Below, piece after piece: positions 1 through 6,448 of a stretch of 9,979 bases of DNA; within the stretch, counting starts at the first letter, position 1, and each line of letters begins with the position of its first letter. The notes beneath the pieces are model-generated. The model searched no databases. It was not told the origin of the DNA and was given only the letters and a program-made list of their open reading frames with translations. The stretch comes from Candidatus Coatesiibacteriota bacterium (GTDB lineage: Bacteria > RBG-13-66-14), in the NCBI GenBank assembly GCA_014728185.1, contig WJMB01000303.1, positions 1 through 9,979 on the forward strand, written 5' to 3'. Made by a program: the position numbers and the translations under genes.

Positions 1-51
1 CTCAATATCCACACCGGGACATAGCTGTTATCAAGCGCATCGCCTGCAGTA

Positions 52-576
52 CTAATAGCCCTCGACGATGCGGTTTATGATGCGCTCGGCCAGGAGCTCT
101 ACCAAGCGGCTGTAGGCCTCGGCCTCGGATTCGGCGGGCTGACCTGCGACGTCGACATCGAAGTAATCAACCTGCTCGCGCAGTACCGGCTCGTGCCAGA
201 GGTCCCGCTTGTCGGCGAGGTCGCGGAAGGTCAGCTCGATCTCGACGGTCAGCTGGCGCTCTTTGACGCTCTCGTCGACGTCATAGGATTTGGCCTGCGT
301 GTAGTAACGCTCGATGCTGACCACCAGCAGGGCGTCGGCCTCGTCCTCGTCCTCGACCCCCAGGGGCGAGTTGGTCAGCAGCTCCTCGATGACCGCCTGG
401 GTCAGCTCTTGTTCGATGCCGTAGGTGAAGGTGCGATTCTCGAAGACGGGCACGGCGACGGTTTCGATCCCCGGCGGCAGGTTGGGGGTGAAGGTGTAGC
501 GGCAACCGCCCAGGAGAACCGGGATGATCAGCGCAACCAGTGCCGGTAGGCGTTTGAGCAAGGTGTTCTCCATCAT
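52..576 (-). CDS. lptE: LptE-family LPS assembly lipoprotein
   Basis: This is a 174-residue outer-membrane lipoprotein of the LptE family. In this family the protein plugs the LptD barrel and helps place lipopolysaccharide in the outer leaflet. The sequence shows a short basic/hydrophobic signal peptide ending in a lipobox (LLGGC, Cys25 lipidated). After the cysteine come the family hallmarks: RYTF, then VAVPVFENRTF, an alternating strand/helix region with ADALLVVSIERYY, a LTFRDL strand, and the closing helix LAERIINRIVEGY. I chose the ATG at 576 because AAGGAA lies 8 bases upstream and the signal peptide starts there. A longer frame to 684 would run back into rdgB and put non-signal sequence first. 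The gene starts 13 bases after the rdgB stop, and its ribosome binding site touches that stop, so the two are co-transcribed and probably translationally coupled. Family assignment is confident; the partner LptD is not in the window. Confidence 0.87.
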   Translation of the reverse strand: MMENTLLKRLPALVALIIPVLLGGCRYTFTPNLPPGIETVAVPVFENRTFTYGIEQELTQAVIEELLTNSPLGVEDEDEADALLVVSIERYYTQAKSYDVDESVKERQLTVEIELTFRDLADKRDLWHEPVLREQVDYFDVDVAGQPAESEAEAYSRLVELLAERIINRIVEGY

Positions 577-589
577 GCAATCATTTCCT

Positions 590-1258
590 TCAACGCCGGA
601 CCTCGTCCAGATAGGCCAGAAATCGTCTAAGCGCCCGGCTGCGGTGGCTGGTGGCCCGCTTGGCCTCCGGGGGCAGCTCGCCATAGGTCAAGCGCGAGTC
701 CTCGGGGTGGAACAGCGGGTCGTAGCCGAAGCCGCCGCCGCCGGCCCAGCGGTCGCCGAGGCGGCCGTGGACCTCGCCCCGGGTGGTGAACAACGCCTTG
801 CCGGCGGCGTCGACCAGGGCCAGGGCGCAGGTGTAGAAGGCCCGGCGATCCTTGGACCCCTCGAGCTCGGCCAGCAGCCGGACGTTGTTGAGCCGGTCCG
901 GGTCCAGGCCGTCGGCGATCAGGGGTTCGCCGCCGGGGTAGGCATTGTAAAGACCGCGCAGCTCCGCGGTGGTCAGGCGGTGGAAACGGGCGCTGTAGAC
1001 TCCCGGCGCGCCGCCCAGGGGCACCACGCTCAATCCCGAATCCTCGCCCACCGCCGGGCGTTCGAAGGCGCGGGCCGCTGCACGGGCCTTGATCAGCGCG
1101 TTCTCGCGGAAGGTCCGCCCCGTCTCGGCGATCTCGAGTCGGCCCTGCGGGTCCAGCTCGCGCAGCGAGACCAGGGAGTAACCGCGCGGCGCCAACAGCT
1201 CGCGCAGCTCGGCGAGTTTTTTCGAGTTGCGGCTGGCTATGATCAACGCTTTACTCAT
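590..1258 (-). CDS. rdgB: RdgB/HAM1-type XTP/dITP diphosphatase
   Basis: This 222-residue cytosolic pyrophosphatase hydrolyses non-canonical purine triphosphates (dITP, XTP) to the monophosphate and so keeps deaminated bases out of DNA and RNA. The family motifs appear in order: the N-terminal substrate loop ASRNSKKLAELRELL (about 8-22), ETGRTFRENALIKA (45-58), EDSGL (72-76, with Asp73 the likely catalytic base), PGVYSARF (85-92), FGYDPLF (177-183) and SHRSRAL (204-210). It is about 20 residues longer than most members. The extra length lies between SARF and the NN of residues 124-125, where relatives have roughly ten residues and this protein has about thirty. The ATG at 1258 is supported by AAGGCAGG just upstream. 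It is the first gene of a minus-strand pair with lptE. Function is confident; the insertion is the only oddity. Confidence 0.93.
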   Translation of the reverse strand: MSKALIIASRNSKKLAELRELLAPRGYSLVSLRELDPQGRLEIAETGRTFRENALIKARAAARAFERPAVGEDSGLSVVPLGGAPGVYSARFHRLTTAELRGLYNAYPGGEPLIADGLDPDRLNNVRLLAELEGSKDRRAFYTCALALVDAAGKALFTTRGEVHGRLGDRWAGGGGFGYDPLFHPEDSRLTYGELPPEAKRATSHRSRALRRFLAYLDEVRR

Positions 1259-1296
1259 CGACCTGCCTTCAATTAAATTAAGCCCGGCTTGAAATT

Positions 1297-1323
1297 TATT
1301 TACCTACCGCTTGACAATCTCAA
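1297..1323 (-). promoter_or_regulatory. Possible weak promoter for rdgB-lptE
   Basis: Read on the minus strand there is TTGAGA (1318-1323), a 15-base spacer and TAAATA (1297-1302); shifting by two gives a 17-base spacer and AATAAA. The match is poor in both readings. It is listed because rdgB needs a promoter in this AT-rich patch and no better candidate is visible. The -35 box would lie inside the spacer of the strong rightward promoter, so the two could not be occupied together. Confidence 0.25.
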
Positions 1324-1339
1324 CCACACCGGCTATACT
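1311..1339 (+). promoter_or_regulatory. Strong sigma-70 promoter for the DUF2089 operon
   Basis: A consensus TTGACA (1311-1316) is followed after exactly 17 bases by TATACT (1334-1339), five of six matches to the -10 consensus. Transcription should begin near 1346 and run right into the gene at 1584, giving a leader of about 240 bases. Such a match is striking in GC-rich DNA, so the operon is probably well transcribed by the housekeeping sigma factor unless it is checked in the leader. Confidence 0.8.
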
Positions 1340-1345
1340 GTGGAC

Positions 1346-1583
1346 GTCCTTGGGGGAGGACAGGGTGACGGAAATAATGCCGGGGATGGAAAGCGAGCGG
1401 GATGAGAACGCTTCGCAGTCGGCGATGCCCGGCGCCGGATCAGCGGTGGCACCCGGGTGAAAAGACGCACCGCCCCTTCGCCGACAACGACACGACCCGC
1501 CGCGATCCCTGGTTTGACCGAACAACGACTTCCACCGAACGATATCTGCGAATACCAACATCCAACGAGAAGCGGAGCGACCG
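1346..1583 (+). other. Long, partly structured 5' leader
   Basis: About 240 bases separate the predicted transcription start from the first gene. A small hairpin lies at the very 5' end (GTCCT 1346-1350 with AGGAC 1357-1361). A nested stem follows: GCCGGG (1379-1384) pairs with CCCGGC (1428-1433) and encloses GCGAGCG/CGCTTCGC (1393-1399/1409-1416). A third stem joins GCGGTG (1443-1448) to CACCGC (1468-1473). From about 1480 to 1583 the sequence is A/C-rich and looks unstructured. A 27-codon reading frame (1377-1460) overlaps the stems but has no convincing ribosome binding site. I do not recognise a known riboswitch class, and there is no U-run that would make a leader terminator. Structure is inferred by eye only. 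Confidence 0.35.
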
Positions 1584-1973
1584 ATGCCCTATCCCATGCC
1601 CCACCGCTGTCCCGTCTGCGGACACGGCCTCAGCGTCAGCGAGTTCCACTGCAAGTCCTGCCGGACCACCGTCCGGGGCGACTTCAGCCCCTGTGATTTC
1701 TGCAGCCTGGACGTCGAGAAACGGGCCTTGCTGAAGAGCTTCGTCGCGGTGGGCGGCAGCCTCAAGGAGCTTGAGGGCGTCCTCGGGGTCAGCTACCCCA
1801 CGGTCAAGAAGCGCCTGGCCGAGCTGGCCGAGGACCTGGGGCTCAAACAGCGCCTGCCCGGCCGCGACCCCGAGAAGCTGGCCGCCCAGCGGGCCAAAGT
1901 CCTCGACCGCCTGGCCGCCGGCGAACTTTCCGCCGACGAGGCCGCCAAGCGCCTGCGCGATCTCAACGACTGA
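1584..1973 (+). CDS. DUF2089-type zinc-ribbon/HTH regulator with C-terminal SHOCT-like helix module
   Basis: This 129-residue protein is a likely DNA-binding regulator of the DUF2089 type. The N-terminus has three CxxC knuckles (Cys9/12, Cys23/26, Cys37/40), fitting one or two zinc sites. Residues 47-85 form a helix-turn-helix of the LuxR/sigma-region-4 kind (LKELEGVLGVSYPTVKKRL). Residues 104-127 carry a short helical module (KVLDRLAAGELSADEAAKRL) that recurs in the third gene of this operon. No membrane segment or signal peptide is present, so it should be cytosolic. The ATG at 1584 has GGAG six bases upstream. It is first in the operon behind the consensus promoter at 1311-1339. Family assignment rests on the zinc-ribbon plus HTH layout; targets and signal are unknown. 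Autoregulation would be natural for a first-gene regulator but is not shown. Confidence 0.82.
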   Translation: MPYPMPHRCPVCGHGLSVSEFHCKSCRTTVRGDFSPCDFCSLDVEKRALLKSFVAVGGSLKELEGVLGVSYPTVKKRLAELAEDLGLKQRLPGRDPEKLAAQRAKVLDRLAAGELSADEAAKRLRDLND

Positions 1974-2005
1974 GCCGCGAACAACGCCTAGTAGACTACC
2001 TCAAG

Positions 2006-2038
2006 CCGGGGGTGCGGTCAACCGGCAGCACTACCCGG
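2006..2038 (+). other. Stem-loop between the first and second operon genes
   Basis: The 125-base gap after the DUF2089 gene contains an imperfect stem: CCGGG (2006-2010) with CCCGG (2034-2038), and GTGC (2012-2015) with GCAC (2028-2031), closing a 12-base loop. No U-tract follows, so it is not a classic terminator. It could be an RNA processing or stability element. I see nothing else in the gap until the ribosome binding site at 2087. Confidence 0.3.
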
Positions 2039-2098
2039 CCCGCCGATTCGAAACGAAAAACCGATCCCAGCTCCCCCGAACCAGTCGGGAGGCGGAAG

Positions 2099-2275
2099 AT
2101 GAACCAGCGAAACGCCGAACTCGTCGTCACCCTGACCCTGCGCCTGCCCCTGGAGCTCGGCGGCGGCGACGAAGACAAGCTAAGCAAGCTCGGAGCCGAC
2201 GGCGGTTTCGATGATCCGGAGGGCCACATCTGGCTCACCGGCGAAGAGCCGGCACAACGCCCCCCGGGGCTTTAG
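2099..2275 (+). CDS. Small unrecognised protein, 58 residues
   Basis: I do not recognise this protein. It is supported as a gene by an excellent ribosome binding site (GGGAGG, 2087-2092, six bases before the ATG), by codons that mostly end in G or C like its neighbours, and by its place between two genes of the same operon. It begins with a hydrophobic beta-like stretch (AELVVTLTLRLPLEL, about 6-20), then a polar, acidic, glycine-rich tail with GGFDDPEGHIWLTGEEP. It has no signal peptide, membrane helix or cysteine. The RLPLEL segment loosely resembles RLPIGLAKI in the next protein, perhaps a shared strand-helix element, but this is weak. A frame from 2012 exists upstream in phase, but the ribosome binding site decides for 2099. 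The stop codon lies in a hairpin loop 28 bases before the next gene. Confidence 0.6.
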   Translation: MNQRNAELVVTLTLRLPLELGGGDEDKLSKLGADGGFDDPEGHIWLTGEEPAQRPPGL

Positions 2276-2283
2276 CCCTGGGG
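2262..2283 (+). promoter_or_regulatory. Intercistronic hairpin across the small-gene stop codon
   Basis: CCCCGGGGC (2262-2270) pairs with GCCCTGGGG (2275-2283) through nine pairs, one of them G-U, around a TTTA tetraloop. The TAG stop (2273-2275) lies across the loop and the first base of the stem, and the next ribosome binding site (AAGGAG, 2291-2296) begins eight bases later. There is no U-run. Ribosomes finishing the small gene would open the stem, so it may tie translation of the third gene to the second, or protect the transcript from decay. The role is inferred. Confidence 0.5.
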
Positions 2284-2303
2284 CTTGAACAAGGAGAACA
2301 GCG

Positions 2304-2684
2304 ATGCAAGCCGAAGAGCGCAAGAAGATACTCGACATGGTCGTCGAGGGCAAGATTTCCGCCGAAGAGGCCGAAAAGCTGATGTCCGCCGCCGAGAAGG
2401 CCGAAGCGACCGAGAGCGGCGTAGGAGCCTCCAACAAGTTCCTCATCGTCAAGGTCCACCAGGGCGATAACACCAACGTCAACATCCGCCTGCCCATCGG
2501 TCTGGCCAAGATCGCCAAGATGTTCATCCCCAAGGACCTCGAGGTCAACGGCAAGCCTCTGGACATCGACTTCGACGAGATCATCAAGCTCGTCGAGACC
2601 GAGGTGACGGGCAACATCGTCGAGGTGCACCAGGTCGACGAGGACACCGGCACTGTCACCGACGTCGAGATTTATCTGGAATAA
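2304..2684 (+). CDS. Small SHOCT-like-module protein of unknown function
   Basis: This acidic, soluble 126-residue protein has two parts. Residues 4-31 form a helical module (ERKKILDMVVEGKISAEEAE and following) of the kind found at the N-termini of YvlB/LiaX-type and related proteins. After a short linker, residues 45-126 form a second domain: a strand (FLIVKV), then VNIRLPIGLAKIAKMFIP, a helix FDEIIKLVE, and two closing strands (GNIVEVHQVDED, VTDVEIYLE). Proteins of this layout recur in many bacteria beside DUF2089-type regulators, as I recall; no biochemical role is known to me. It has no signal peptide or membrane helix. The start is well set: AAGGAG lies seven bases before the ATG. It is the last gene of the operon, and a strong stem-loop follows 26 bases after its stop. 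Its module matches the C-terminus of the first gene's product, which suggests binding between the two. Confidence 0.78.
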   Translation: MQAEERKKILDMVVEGKISAEEAEKLMSAAEKAEATESGVGASNKFLIVKVHQGDNTNVNIRLPIGLAKIAKMFIPKDLEVNGKPLDIDFDEIIKLVETEVTGNIVEVHQVDEDTGTVTDVEIYLE

Positions 2685-2710
2685 CCGGCGCGGTGGTGCC
2701 TGAACCCGGT

Positions 2711-2748
2711 ACAACCAAGGGACGGCTCCGGCCGTCCCTGGGTTGTTT
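2711..2748 (+). terminator. Terminator stem-loop of the plus-strand operon
   Basis: ACAACC (2711-2716) and AGGGACGG (2718-2725) pair with CCGTCCCT (2732-2739) and GGTTGT (2741-2746), a 14-pair stem with one A/G mismatch and a six-base loop. The tail after the stem has only a short T-run, so termination may be less than complete. On the minus strand the tail is not T-rich, so it is probably not an efficient terminator for addA, although the two convergent units meet here. Confidence 0.75.
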
Positions 2749-2794
2749 CCACACGCACTCCCATCCTCCGCCCCCGGCGGTCGTCACCAACGCG

Positions 2795-5700
2795 TTATTT
2801 TTCCGGGGTTCGCCCGCCCCAGCCGCCTTCCAGGTTTCGGCAGACCCGAGCGAAGGGGCAGTCCCGGCAGGTCGCTCCGGAGCTCCGGGGCACCTCGGCG
2901 AAGGGCGTCCGGGCCAGACTCGCGGCGTGCCCGAGGGCCTCGCGGGCGCTCTCGGCGGCGGCCTCGACCTCCAGGGGCTGGTAGCCGCCCTCCGGGGCGG
3001 TGTAGAGCAGCCCCAGTTCGTCGACGGGGGTGTCGAAGAGGCGCCCGGCGGCCAGGGCGTAGACCCCGAGCTGCAAGTCGTAGCCGTGGTGAACGCTCAC
3101 CTCTTCCAGGGGCCGATCGACGACGGTGGACTTGAAGTCGTAGATTCCCAGCTTGGCTGATTCGGTGGTCAGGCAGTCGATATAGCCCATCACCAGGCAG
3201 CCGTCAACCTCGACGCGCAGCGGGACCTCGTAGCGCGGGGCCTCGGCGCGTATCCGCCGCCAGGCCTCCATGCCGTCCAGACGCGCCAGGTGCCCGGTGA
3301 GCGTCTCGCGAACGGCGGCGCCGGGTTGGCCGAGCCAGGCCGCCGACTCGGGATCATCGGGGTCCTCGGCTGCGCTGTGAACGTAGTCGGCGAGCAGCTC
3401 GCTCAGCTCCGGGTCAGGGAGGGGACGACCGTCGCCCTTCGCAATCAGGTGGTGCAGGGCGCCGCCGAAGGCGCTTCCGCGACCGCCGCCCCGCTCGGAC
3501 CAGGCCTTGTCGGGCTCGGCGGCGCGCCTCGGCGGCGAGGACAGCTTGAGCACCCGACGCAGATAGAATAACCGGGGGCAGCGCCGCAGCTCGCCCAGGA
3601 CCGAGGGGCCGACGGGCAGGGGATCGGGCACACTCAGCGGCGCCGTCAGCGAGGTGTCGACGGCCGCCGAGGTTTGAGCTGTATTGGTTTTGATGGCGGG
3701 CGCCGTGTCGGAGAACGTCCAGAGCCGCCCGACGACCTCACCGCCCAGGCGGGCTTCGCCGTCGGCGAAGTCGACGCGGGAGTTGATCCAGCGCAGGGGC
3801 TGTTTGCCGCACTCGTTTCCGCGCAGATCGGGCCTCTTCTTCTTATCGCCGCGCACCAGGATCAGATGGTCCTCGGCCCGGGTGCAGGCGACGTAGAACA
3901 GGCGCTTGGTCTCCAGATTCTCCCGCAGCTCGACCCGACGGCGCAACTCACGACTCAGCGGGGTCAGCGTGGCCGAGTAGGGCGGCTCCTCGGCCCGCAC
4001 GGGCAATCGCAGCCGGCGGCGGCCATGCCTATCCCGGGCCAGGACGTGGTCCCAGGAGGGCGCGGAGGTTTGGGCGTCGAGGAAGGGCAGCAGCACCACG
4101 GGGAACTCCAGCCCCTTGGCGGCGTGGATGGTCAGCAACACGATCGGCTCGCCGGCGTCGAGAGGCTCTTCGATATCCCGGGAGTCTTCGTTGTCGCGCA
4201 GCCAGGTCAGGGTGTCCAGCGGACCGCCGAGGACCCCCAGGCGCTCCTGAGCGCGAACGAGCTCCAGCAGGTGCTCCAGCCGACGCCAATGGTCCGGCTG
4301 TCCGACGCGTCTCAGCGCCGAACCAACGGCGCTCTCGCGGTAGAGCTCGGCGATCAGCCGCGAGCCGCTGGTCAGCCCGGTGGAGCGTCGCCAGCGTCGC
4401 AGGCGGCCGCGCAGCAGTTCGATACGCCGCCCCAACCCGGCCGCGGGATCGTCAGCGGAACCCCAGAGCAGCTCGCTCCAGCGGCTGCCCAGCTCGTCGG
4501 CCCGGCGCCGCAGACGCAGCAGGTCGTCGTAATCCAGTCCGCCCAGGGGCGAGAGGGCCAGGGCGGCCAACTGGACGCCGTCGCGGGGATCGACGAGGGC
4601 ACCCAGAGCGGCGCGCAGCCAGTCGGCCTCGGCGCCGGCGAAGAGCCCGCCGCCGCGGAGCAGGGCGTAGTCGGAGCCCCGGCCCAGATGATCCAGGGCG
4701 GCGGCGATCAGGCTCAGCTTCTCACGGGTGCGCCCCAACACCCCCACCAGGGGTCGCTCACGTTGACGGACCCTCTCGTCGGGGTGGTTCGCGGGGGCGG
4801 GGATGCCCGCCAGGCGACCCTCGAGCAGCTCGACCAGCCCCCGGCCGCAGAGCAGCGCTTCGTCGAGTTTGTCGAGCAGCTTATCCTTGACTTCGGCGGG
4901 CTGCAGGAAGACCACGCCGCCGGGCTCCTCGACGGCCCGACGATGGTTCATCGCCTGGGGCGCCACGGCGGTGGAGTTCTCCGGGTCGGCCGTCAGCAGG
5001 GCTTTGTCGGCGCCGAAGAGCTCTTCGAAGAGGGGATTGACGAAGTCCAGCACCGCCGGGGCCGAGCGGTAGTTGTCGTCGAGGCTCAGCACGACCCCGC
5101 CGGCGTCCCTCACCTCGGCGGCGGCGCGGCGGAAGACCGTGTTGTCGCCGCCGCGGAAGCCGTAGATCGACTGCTTGCGATCGCCGACGATGAACAGGGT
5201 CCGCCCTTCGTCGGGCGGCAGCGCCAGGGCGCGGATGATCTCCCACTGGCGGGGGTCGGTGTCCTGGAATTCGTCGATGAGAAAGTGCTGGTAACGCCCG
5301 CGCAGCGCGCGGACCAGGTGCTCGTCCTTTGCCAGTCCGGCGGCGGTCAGCTCCAGCAGGTCTTGATAGTCGGCCCCGCGCCGCCGCACCTTGAGGCGCC
5401 GGAACTCGTCGTCGACCTCGTCGAGCCAGTCGAGGAAGACGTCGGTCAATTCGGCGGCCCGACTCTCCAGGCCGTCGAGGTCCGCGCCGAAACAGCTTTC
5501 AAAGGAGTCGACGGCGTTCTTGACCAAACTGAAGACGTTCCAGCCGTGGAGGTGGTTCTTGGTGACCCCGCGAGGACTCTTGACCGTACGCAGCAGGGCC
5601 AGGTCGGCGGCCTCGAGCTCGGAGAAACCGTCGGGACCCCGGCTCAGCTCGAGCAGCACCCGGCGCAGCTCGTGGAACAGCTCCAGGGCGTTGTAGCCGT

Positions 5701-6448
5701 CGATAACCTTGCCGCCGAGGCGCTCGGTCACCTCGGCGTCGGCGGCCAGCTCGTCCATGCGGTCGCCAATCTCCTCCGGAGTGGTCTCCAGCACAGCGAA
5801 GAACTCCTCGACCATCTCCCGGCGATTCTGGGCGACGAGCTCGGCGAGCTCGGAGTCGTCCCGCCGTCGGGTCTGTCGAGCCTCGTCTATCTCCCAGCGA
5901 CGCGGGAGCAGCTCCCGGGTCGCCTTGTCGATACGGTAGCGGGGCAGCCCGGCGGCGCGCAGGCGGGCCAGGGTGCCGGCCAGGGGGTCGGAGGCCCCGG
6001 CGGCTCGGGCCAGGGCCTCGCCCAGCAGGCTCTCGAGGCTGGTCTGATCGAGGACGGTGAAGCCGGGGCGGTCCGGGATCAGCGTCGGCTCCGCCGTCAG
6101 GACGCCCTGGCAGAAGGAGTGGATGGTGCCGATGTGCCCCTCGCCCAGGCGCGTGCGGGCCGCGAAGAGGCGGCGGCGCGCGGCCTCGTCCAGGACCTCG
6201 CCGTCGAGACGGCCGCTTTGGTAGGCCCGGCTCAGGGCGCGGTCGACGCGCTGGCGCAGCTCGGCGGCGGCCTTGCGCGAGAAGGTCATCGCTACGACGG
6301 CGGCGGGCGACACCCCGGCGGCGATCAGCTTGAGGTAGCGCACCGTCAGCACCCGGGTCTTGCCCGATCCCGCTCCGGCGGAGACCACCACGCTGCGCGT
6401 GATGTCGGCGGCGGAACGCTGCTCCCTACTCAGTTCCAGTTCCCCCAT
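2795..6448 (-). CDS. addA: AddA-type helicase-nuclease subunit
   Basis: This 1217-residue protein is the ATP-driven 3'-5' helicase and one nuclease of the AddAB complex, which resects double-strand breaks in the cytosol for RecA. All UvrD-family motifs are intact: Walker A GAGSGKT (25-31), TFSRKAAAELRQR (55-67), DEFQD (392-396), GDRKQSIYGFRG (422-433), DNYRS (458-462), TIHAAKGLEFPVV (773-785) and FYVACTRAED (851-860). The C-terminal RecB-like nuclease has GxxxH (His999), GYID (Asp1091), YDFK (Asp1104, Lys1106) and QLGVYAL (Gln1126), so it should be active. Oddly, it also has four cysteines (957, then 1194/1197/1203 as CxxCx5C), the iron-sulfur pattern usually described for AddB. The ATG at 6448 follows a perfect GGAGGTGA by five bases; a GTG at 6457 lies inside that site and is unlikely. 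The start overlaps the addB end by 23 bases, so coupling is expected. Length is normal for the family. Confidence 0.93.
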   Translation of the reverse strand: MGELELSREQRSAADITRSVVVSAGAGSGKTRVLTVRYLKLIAAGVSPAAVVAMTFSRKAAAELRQRVDRALSRAYQSGRLDGEVLDEAARRRLFAARTRLGEGHIGTIHSFCQGVLTAEPTLIPDRPGFTVLDQTSLESLLGEALARAAGASDPLAGTLARLRAAGLPRYRIDKATRELLPRRWEIDEARQTRRRDDSELAELVAQNRREMVEEFFAVLETTPEEIGDRMDELAADAEVTERLGGKVIDGYNALELFHELRRVLLELSRGPDGFSELEAADLALLRTVKSPRGVTKNHLHGWNVFSLVKNAVDSFESCFGADLDGLESRAAELTDVFLDWLDEVDDEFRRLKVRRRGADYQDLLELTAAGLAKDEHLVRALRGRYQHFLIDEFQDTDPRQWEIIRALALPPDEGRTLFIVGDRKQSIYGFRGGDNTVFRRAAAEVRDAGGVVLSLDDNYRSAPAVLDFVNPLFEELFGADKALLTADPENSTAVAPQAMNHRRAVEEPGGVVFLQPAEVKDKLLDKLDEALLCGRGLVELLEGRLAGIPAPANHPDERVRQRERPLVGVLGRTREKLSLIAAALDHLGRGSDYALLRGGGLFAGAEADWLRAALGALVDPRDGVQLAALALSPLGGLDYDDLLRLRRRADELGSRWSELLWGSADDPAAGLGRRIELLRGRLRRWRRSTGLTSGSRLIAELYRESAVGSALRRVGQPDHWRRLEHLLELVRAQERLGVLGGPLDTLTWLRDNEDSRDIEEPLDAGEPIVLLTIHAAKGLEFPVVLLPFLDAQTSAPSWDHVLARDRHGRRRLRLPVRAEEPPYSATLTPLSRELRRRVELRENLETKRLFYVACTRAEDHLILVRGDKKKRPDLRGNECGKQPLRWINSRVDFADGEARLGGEVVGRLWTFSDTAPAIKTNTAQTSAAVDTSLTAPLSVPDPLPVGPSVLGELRRCPRLFYLRRVLKLSSPPRRAAEPDKAWSERGGGRGSAFGGALHHLIAKGDGRPLPDPELSELLADYVHSAAEDPDDPESAAWLGQPGAAVRETLTGHLARLDGMEAWRRIRAEAPRYEVPLRVEVDGCLVMGYIDCLTTESAKLGIYDFKSTVVDRPLEEVSVHHGYDLQLGVYALAAGRLFDTPVDELGLLYTAPEGGYQPLEVEAAAESAREALGHAASLARTPFAEVPRSSGATCRDCPFARVCRNLEGGWGGRTPEK

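Noticed and set aside
577..684. 36-residue N-terminal extension of LptE
   Set aside because: It would overlap rdgB and push the signal peptide inside the protein; the ATG at 576 has a proper ribosome binding site.
524..1276. 250-residue frame antisense to rdgB
   Set aside because: It is a shadow of rdgB with no ribosome binding site or family motif.
2180..2714. Two minus-strand frames of 159 residues over the third operon gene
   Set aside because: Both are antisense shadows; the plus strand has the ribosome binding site and a recognisable domain layout.
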